NCBI GenBank assembly: GCA_002728675.1
Contig: PBVL01000094.1
Coordinates: 1-32,362, forward strand
DNA length: 32,362 bases
DNA from: Gammaproteobacteria bacterium
GTDB lineage: Bacteria > Pseudomonadota > Gammaproteobacteria > Pseudomonadales > Azotimanducaceae
Direction of reading: 5' to 3'
A model generated the notes under the pieces. The model had not been told where the DNA came from and made no database searches. It saw only the letters and a program-made list of their open reading frames with translations. Made by a program: the position numbers and the translations under genes. The number at the start of each line of letters is the position of its first letter. Positions within the stretch are counted from its first letter, which is position 1. Positions 26,515 through 32,362 of this stretch are shown here, piece after piece.

Positions 26515-27381
26515 ATGAGCACAGCGTACTCCCCGACGGAGCTTCCGCAACCAACTGAAGACTGGGATCAGCTTCGGGCCGATCTCGATGAGCACGGCTA
26601 TTGTCTGCTCGCCAACGCGCTCAGCCCTGCACAGGTCGAAACTGTGCGCGGCCGATTGTTGGACCAGGCCGCGGGTGAGATGGCCGACGGCATCGCGTTC
26701 CGGGACGGCGGTCCTGTTGCTGATGACGGCACGCCGCCGCCGAATCAGCGCGTGCTGAACATGCTCGACAAAGGGGAAGAGTTCCATCAGTTGCTCCTGC
26801 ACCCCATCGTGGACGAGGTGGTGTGTCACCTGCTCGGCAATCAGGTGATTTCGTCGAGCGTCACCGCGAACATTGCGAACCCCGGCGGGCAGCCCCAGGC
26901 GCTGCATTCCGACCAGGGGTATGTCGATATTCCCATCACCGATGCGGTCGTCTGCAACACGCTCTGGATGTTGTGTGACTTCACCCCCGAAAACGGCGGC
27001 ACCAACCTCATTCCCGGCAGCCACCACTGGAATCGGTATCCGGATCCGGTCGACGACTACAGCAAGTGCATTGGGCTCGAGGGTCCGGTCGGGACCGCCT
27101 GTGTGTTCGACGGGCGCGTGTGGCACGGAACCGGCCCCAACCGAACGCAGGAGCCACGGATCGGGCTGCTCAACTACTGGTGCCGGCCCTGGCTGCGCCA
27201 GCAGGAGAACATGGCCGCGTCCCTGCGTCCGGAGACGGTTGCCACGATGCCCGAGCGGCTGCTGCAGAGGATTGGTTTCCAGGTGTACGGTTCGCTCGGC
27301 AACATCGATCCCGCGCCCGACCAGCAGGGGCTGCTGGTTGACCCCGGCAAGCCGAGGGTCGGACGCAGAAGCGTCCCCTGA
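26515..27381 (+). CDS. Phytanoyl-CoA dioxygenase (PhyH) family protein
   Basis: MSTAYSPTELPQPTEDWDQLRADLDEHGYCLLANALSPAQVETVRGRLLDQA...QALHSDQGYVDIP...NGGTNLIPGSHHW...ACVFDGRVWHGTGPNRT. Confidence 0.92.
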   Translation: MSTAYSPTELPQPTEDWDQLRADLDEHGYCLLANALSPAQVETVRGRLLDQAAGEMADGIAFRDGGPVADDGTPPPNQRVLNMLDKGEEFHQLLLHPIVDEVVCHLLGNQVISSSVTANIANPGGQPQALHSDQGYVDIPITDAVVCNTLWMLCDFTPENGGTNLIPGSHHWNRYPDPVDDYSKCIGLEGPVGTACVFDGRVWHGTGPNRTQEPRIGLLNYWCRPWLRQQENMAASLRPETVATMPERLLQRIGFQVYGSLGNIDPAPDQQGLLVDPGKPRVGRRSVP

Positions 27382-27402
27382 CCCTGGCGTGCTGACTCTT
27401 CG

Positions 27403-28389
27403 TCAGTCCGTGTCCAGGCCGAGCAAGCGGAGCGCGTTGCCGCCGAGGATTGCGCGTCGCTGTGCCTCGTCCAGATCCCCCCTTGCCTCGATGAGTCCGA
27501 CCGGATTGGTTTCGCCCATGTCGTAGGGATGATCCGAGCCCAGCACGATGCGATTGCTGCCGGCAACGTCGAGCAACAACGACAGGGCGGCGTCCGAGTG
27601 GGTGAGGCTGTCGTAGTGGAAGCGCTTGGCCAGTGACGACGGAGGGGTTTGCATGTGCGCCAGCTCAGGGCGGACCGAGGTGCCGTGGTCCCATCGGCCG
27701 CACAACGCCGGTGTCGAGCCGCCGCCGTGCGGCAGGACAATGTCGAGATCGGGGCAGGCGTCCAGGACGCCACCGAAGATGAGCTGGGCTGCGGCTGCCG
27801 CGGTATCCGTCGGGTTGCCGATCAGATTGCTGAGGTAGTACTCGCGCAGACGATCCGCGCCGAGAATGCCCGCCGGATGCAGGAACACGACACCCGAGCG
27901 ACGTTCGATTGCCTTGAATACGGGTGCGAAGTCCGCATCAGACAGCGGGCGCCCGGCGATGTTGGTCTCGATCTCGACCCCCGCCATGCCGCCCTCACCC
28001 AGGATTCGCTCGACCTCGGCCACCGCGAGATCCGGGCTCTGCATCGGCACGATCCCGAGCGGCCGGAAGCGATCGGGGTGTGCCGCCGCCATGCCCTGCA
28101 GATGGTCGTTCACCCGCCGATGCAAGGGTGCTACGGCAGCGCCGTCCAGATTGCTGTGAAACAGCATCGGTGATGGACTGATGGCCGCGAGGTCGACGCG
28201 CATGGCATCCATGGCGGCGAGGATCGTATCGGTGTCGTAGTGATCCGGGTCCATCGGAAAGCGGATGGGACCTATCTGCAGGAACTCGCGTCCTGCCTCC
28301 CGGATCAGCGTCTTGCCCCACGGGTTGCCTTCGGCGAGTTCATCGAGAAAGAACCGGGGGATCATGTGGAAGTGGAAGTCGACGTTCAT
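27403..28389 (-). CDS. Amidohydrolase family protein (ACMSD-like)
   Basis: MNVDFHFHMIPRFFLDELAEGNPWGKTLIREAG...GGMAGVEIETNIAGRPLSDADFAPVFKAIERRSGVVFLHP...IVLPHGGGSTPALCGRWDHG...RIVLGSDHPYDMGE. Confidence 0.9.
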   Translation of the reverse strand: MNVDFHFHMIPRFFLDELAEGNPWGKTLIREAGREFLQIGPIRFPMDPDHYDTDTILAAMDAMRVDLAAISPSPMLFHSNLDGAAVAPLHRRVNDHLQGMAAAHPDRFRPLGIVPMQSPDLAVAEVERILGEGGMAGVEIETNIAGRPLSDADFAPVFKAIERRSGVVFLHPAGILGADRLREYYLSNLIGNPTDTAAAAAQLIFGGVLDACPDLDIVLPHGGGSTPALCGRWDHGTSVRPELAHMQTPPSSLAKRFHYDSLTHSDAALSLLLDVAGSNRIVLGSDHPYDMGETNPVGLIEARGDLDEAQRRAILGGNALRLLGLDTD

Positions 28390-28568
28390 CGCTGCGCTCT
28401 GCAACCGGGAGGGGGCCGCGGGCATGTGTGTCACCAACGCGCGCGGTTTCCCATGTTACCGGGGTTCGGGTGAGTGCACCGAGCGCCTCGGGGATCAGCT
28501 TGCGGATTCCGCGTCCGAGTTGTCCGTGGTGTCCCGGAAAGTCCGAAGATCAGAACGCAGGGTTGGGT

Positions 28569-28594
28569 GATCGTGTCAGCGATCGCCCACGATC
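28569..28594. repeat. Nested dyad
   Basis: GATCGTG-tca-GCGATCGC-c-CACGATC: 7-bp inverted arms around the 8-bp palindrome GCGATCGC. Confidence 0.4.
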
Positions 28595-28642
28595 GAGCTT
28601 CTGCGGCTGCCAGTGCATCCCGCCCTCAGGGGACTCTCAAGG

Positions 28643-28678
28643 AGTGTTCCAGGGACTTGCAAGGGACCCTGGAACACT
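28643..28678. repeat. Perfect 12-bp inverted repeat (REP-like element candidate)
   Basis: AGTGTTCCAGGG-acttgcaaggga-CCCTGGAACACT in a ~500-bp intergenic region; CAGGGgACTctCAAGG / CAGGGACTTgCAAGG direct similarity as well. Confidence 0.5.
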
Positions 28679-28897
28679 GTCAGGGGGCTGGAGTTGCGTC
28701 TCTGCCCGCAGGCCATCCATCACGAGTCCATAGTCGATCTTCTCGCCACACCAGCGGGTGACCGCGGTCTTGCTGTCGAGCGTGACCCGGTCGAGATTGA
28801 TCTGACCGATGACCCGCTAGGGTTGGCTGAGATTGCCCGAGCCGCACCAAACGCTCCGCAGCCCCCACAAGCTACGAAACACCCTTATCATTTCGGG

Positions 28898-30454
28898 ATG
28901 CGACGACGTGAGTTCATTGGAGGATTGGGCGCTGCGGCCCTGACGGCAGGGTGCGGACCAGGTGGTGACGCCGGGCCGGCCTCACGGGTGCGTCTGACGA
29001 CCGGCGATATTGAAGGCCGGGTCGTGAACGGCGTTCACCGGTTTCTCGGGATTCCCTATGCCGAGCCGCCGTTCGGCAACAATCGTTTCGTGTTGCCGGT
29101 GCCGCGACGTCCCTGGGACGGCGTTCGACAGGCGTTCGAGTACGGCCCGATCTGCCCCCAGACGGGGGGCGCGTTCAACGGCGATGTGCCGGAGGAAGGT
29201 GAAGACTGTCTGTCGCTCAACGTCTGGACGCCAGATCCCGGGACTTCAGGACTGCCGGTGATGGTCTGGGCGCACGGCGGCGGTCAGGTCAGCGGCACGG
29301 GCGCGAGCCCCTTCTACGATGGCACCCGGTTTGCGAACGATGGTGTTGTCCTCATCACCTGCAATCGCCGTCTGGGCGCCGAGGGGTATCTGTATCTGCC
29401 GGAACACTTCGGTGATGGCGTCGGGCCGGGCAACCTCGGGATCGAAGACCTGATCGAGGTGTTGCGCTGGGTTCAGGGCAACGCGCGCGCGTTCGGCGGC
29501 GACCCGGGCAAGGTGACGTTGTTCGGTGAGTCGGGCGGCGGTGCGGCGACCCAGGCGGTCGTGGCGACACCCGCGGCACGCGGACTGCTCCACAGGGTCA
29601 TTCTCCAGAGTGGCGGTCACTCGGCGCAATACGCGGAGTCCGCAAGTGCGCTCACGGCAACGGCACTGGACGCACTTGGGATCAAGGCGGGTGATCTCGA
29701 CGCGCTCCGGGAGGTGTCGTGGACGCGGTTCGCGGAGATCTACGAGGCGCTGCAGGCGAGCGGCCACGGACGACCGCAGGTGTACATCCCGGTCATCTCG
29801 GAAGCGATGCCGCTGCACCCGGTTGACGCCACATATGCCGCAATTGGCACGGACCTCGATTACCTCATCGGCACCTGCAGGGATGAGTTCCGGCTGTTCG
29901 CGGCGCTGCTCGCGGGGAACGTCGACACGCCTTTTCACCATCGCGTGGACCGCCTGATCGAGGCGGGCGGCGGTGATCGTGCGGCACTGGCGGCGGCGTA
30001 TCGGGCGGAACGCCCGGTCCTCGACGAGGACGATGTCCAAAACGCCCTCATTGGAGACATGTGGTTTCGGGTGCCCGGCATTCGGATTGCGGACGGGCAT
30101 GCGAGTGCCTCAGCTGGCCGCACCTCAGCCGGCCGCACCTACATGTATCGTTTCGACTGGGAATCCCAGACGTTGGGCGCGGCGCATGCGATGGACATTG
30201 CCGTGTTCGGCAACGGCGTGCCGTATGGCGTCCTTGCAGGGCTCCGCTCGACAGAGGTCACCGCGACGCAGATGCGCAAGGCGTGGGTCCGATATGCAGA
30301 GACGGGCGATCCGGGCTGGGCCGCCTACGACACACAGCGGCGTCTGACGATGTCCATCGACGATGAGTTCCGGTTGCTCGAGGATCCGTTCAAGCGCCAG
30401 CGCGAAGCCCTGGGTGAGGTACTCACGATGAACTGGCAGTCCCGGCGCGTCTGA
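28898..30454 (+). CDS. Carboxylesterase/lipase family protein (type B), Tat/lipoprotein-like signal
   Basis: MRRREFIGGLGAAALTAGCGPGG (Tat-like with lipobox LTAGC); GIPYAEPPFGNNRF...EDCLSLNVWTPDP...VMVWAHGGG...VTLFGESGGGAATQ. The upstream ORF extension to 28613 is probably not coding. Confidence 0.93.
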   Translation: MRRREFIGGLGAAALTAGCGPGGDAGPASRVRLTTGDIEGRVVNGVHRFLGIPYAEPPFGNNRFVLPVPRRPWDGVRQAFEYGPICPQTGGAFNGDVPEEGEDCLSLNVWTPDPGTSGLPVMVWAHGGGQVSGTGASPFYDGTRFANDGVVLITCNRRLGAEGYLYLPEHFGDGVGPGNLGIEDLIEVLRWVQGNARAFGGDPGKVTLFGESGGGAATQAVVATPAARGLLHRVILQSGGHSAQYAESASALTATALDALGIKAGDLDALREVSWTRFAEIYEALQASGHGRPQVYIPVISEAMPLHPVDATYAAIGTDLDYLIGTCRDEFRLFAALLAGNVDTPFHHRVDRLIEAGGGDRAALAAAYRAERPVLDEDDVQNALIGDMWFRVPGIRIADGHASASAGRTSAGRTYMYRFDWESQTLGAAHAMDIAVFGNGVPYGVLAGLRSTEVTATQMRKAWVRYAETGDPGWAAYDTQRRLTMSIDDEFRLLEDPFKRQREALGEVLTMNWQSRRV

Positions 30455-30469
30455 GCGTCCGGGCGCTCA
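30452..30469. terminator. Stem-loop spanning both stop codons of a convergent gene pair
   Basis: TGAGCG-tccggg-CGCTCA; includes esterase TGA and the opposing TCA; no T-tract. Confidence 0.3.
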
Positions 30470-31731
30470 CGGCTGCAGGATCAGTGTCAGCTTTGTGGGT
30501 TCCTGAGGCGCGACCAGGGCGTTGAGCACGGTCAGACGCAGCTCGACGCTGGAGGCGCGGGCATCGAGGCCAAGGCTGAGTCGCTTGCTCGAATGAGGTT
30601 CGATGCGTACGGGGCCGGGCTGGCCAATCGTGGACCGACCGGTCACGCCCCCACCCTCGTTGCGTACGACCAACACGGCACTCGACCGGTTTTCGAGTTC
30701 GGCCCATGCGACGCTTCCCGAGCCATACCAGCCGGACTTGCTGACGACGAGACTCGCCTCGAGCAGCGCGGTCATCTCCGCCGTGTGCGCGATCAGGAGT
30801 TCGTCTTGCCAGATCACCGTCCTGCGCTCGAAGAGCGCGCGTTTCACGGCTGCCGGCGTACGATCTTCGGCGAGCACCAGCGTGACCGGTCGGAACCGGC
30901 CTTCGTAGTCCCACGCAATCAGTTCGTGGACGTCGGACGTGCCGATGAGCGCGAGGTTGTGCTTGAGCGCCAACCGGTGCGCGTTGGGGTAGTAGCGGCC
31001 ACCGTTGGCAACTTCGACGCCCGACAGCAGATCAGCCTCAATTGCGTCGCGGTGGAAATCGTTGAGTTCCGCGTTCGGGGTCTCGAAGCTCGGGTGGTTC
31101 CAGAAGACGAAGGCGTCCTGACGCTTGGCTTCCTCGAGTACCTCGCGCGCGGGTCGAGTGCTTGCGGCGCCGATCGGTCGGCAAACGGCGCCCAGAAGTC
31201 GCTGCCTGCTTCGGTGGCTGCGTGCGCACCCGACTGGCCGGCGTCTGCGGCAAAACGTTCGGCTTCTTCACGGGTCGGAAAGCGGTGCTCGGCCTGATAG
31301 GTGTGTGCATCGCGTTGCGCGACGAGTGCGTTGGCATCTTTGACGAATACGGCATTCATGTGGCCGGCCGCGTCACTGCGCGTAATTTCAGCCCCCGGAA
31401 TCACCATCAGGTCGAGACCGGAGCCCGAGCGAGCGGCCTCCTCGTATGCGCGATTGCGGTCCTGGTGCGGAATGTCTTCGATGTGGGGCTGCCATTCGAG
31501 GTGCTCGGTGATCGCGATGCCGTCGATGCCGTCGCGTTCGGCTTCCCTGACGCGGATCGTGGGCCACACGTGACCGTCCGAGAAGACCGAGTGCGTGTGG
31601 AGATCCACCACAACCGTGTGACGGCCCTCGGTGTCGGGAAAGCTGATCTTCTGGCCTTCAGTGGGACGAACGTCGCCGTGACCATGGGCAGTCGACGCGG
31701 CGATAAGAGCAAACGCGGGCAGGAGGCGCAT
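30467..31731 (-). CDS. CehA/McbA-type PHP-domain metallohydrolase, apparently frameshifted (ORFs 30919-31743 and 30467-30973)
   Basis: N-part: signal peptide then VVVDLHTHSVFSDGHVWPTIRVREAERDGIDGIAITEHLEWQPH; other frame continues AREVLEEAKRQDAFVFWNHPSFETPNAELNDF...LALKHNLALIGTSDVHELI. Frame change at a (CG)4 run, 31144-31151. Confidence 0.78.
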
Positions 31732-31798
31732 GGGAGTCTCCATCGGAAAGCGCTCAGCCTACCGCGAGGTCCGTGGCCCTCCAAAAGCGTTGACGTGC

Positions 31799-32362
31799 CT
31801 ACTCAGCCGCGTCCCTGACGGTTTCGTAGAGGGCCGAGCCTTCGAACCATGCCCGGTCGACGGGGCCGGCGTAGGGTTCGTACTCATAGCGGCAAGGCTC
31901 CTCGGTCAGTCGCGGGTCGTTCTCTGCTTCGAGCGTTGCGAGCAAACGAGCTTCCAAGCGGGCTCGGACGTCCGCGTATTCGGGATTGGTCGCCACATTG
32001 GTCATGTAGTGTGTATCGCGCCTGAGGTCGTACAACTCCTCACGCGGACGTTTGCCGAAGGCAAGCTGATACAGCGTTCGACGTCGTCTTCATCCCGGTG
32101 ATGGATTATCCAGGCTTTGGTGGGGCTAGCGTCCATGTCCCTGTACGCGATGCCGACGTCCTCGCTCAGCGCCTTGAAGTCGGGGGCGGGCGTGCTCGGG
32201 TCGTCAAGGCCCTTCGGATCACCCATCGGCCAGCGATCCGGCTCGAAGTTGATGATGTAGATGTATTCTCGCTCGCGGATCGAGCGCTGCGGGTAGGGCA
32301 GGAAGCCCTCACGGGCGTGCGCGATGTGCCGTTCGCGACCCATGACGACGTGATCGCGGGCG
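31799..32362 (-). CDS. Sulfatase C-terminal part (heparan N-sulfatase/SGSH-like), 5' end off window, apparently frameshifted
   Basis: RARDHVVMGRERHIAHAREGFLPYPQRSIREREYIYIINFEPDRWPMGDP then, in another frame, QLAFGKRPREELYDLRRDTHYMTNVATNPEYADVRARLEARLL. Frame change near 32066-32078. Confidence 0.75.

Noticed and set aside
28640-28815. Short reverse-strand open frame (RVIGQINLDRVTLDSKTAVTRWCGEKIDYGLVMDGLRAETQLQPPDS...)
   Set aside because: Looks somewhat protein-like but has no proper start and no family I can name; possibly a gene remnant, insufficient support to call.
28613-28897. N-terminal extension of the carboxylesterase ORF
   Set aside because: Spans the inverted repeat and precedes a clear Tat-type start (MRRREFIGG) at 28898; better read as intergenic.
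1-32362. CRISPR arrays, tRNA/rRNA genes, prophage or integrase genes
   Set aside because: No regularly spaced repeats, cloverleaf-like sequence, rRNA signature or phage/integrase-like translation was noticed by eye.

Overview
This is a high-GC, gene-dense bacterial window, probably proteobacterial and possibly from a metagenome assembly. I find no rRNA, tRNA, CRISPR array or intact mobile element. Most genes look catabolic or accessory: an acyl-CoA dehydrogenase (cut by the left edge), an N-acyl-D-amino-acid deacylase, a class IV aminotransferase, an amidase, two MFS transporters, a 3-hydroxyisobutyrate-dehydrogenase-like enzyme, an SDR, two phytanoyl-CoA dioxygenases (PhyH), a CmcJ/NvfI-type oxygenase, a class II aldolase, GST-like proteins, an ACMSD-like amidohydrolase, a Tat-type carboxylesterase, a CehA/McbA-type metallohydrolase and a sulfatase (cut by the right edge). 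The best candidates for under-described biology are: (1) an overlapping VOC / HipA-like kinase / DUF3037 / leaderless solute-binding-protein cluster at 1133-3487; (2) a compact minus-strand SRPBCC-YkgJ-CmcJ-PhyH-SDR cluster at 19100-22448; (3) several strong DNA dyads in intergenic DNA, notably at 17550-17570, 28643-28678, 28569-28594, 10468-10511 and 4281-4300. Three secreted or envelope-type genes (PEP-CTERM protein, CehA/McbA-like, sulfatase) carry apparent frameshifts, each explicable by a 1-2 nt indel. All family calls are from reading translated motifs; no searches were run.
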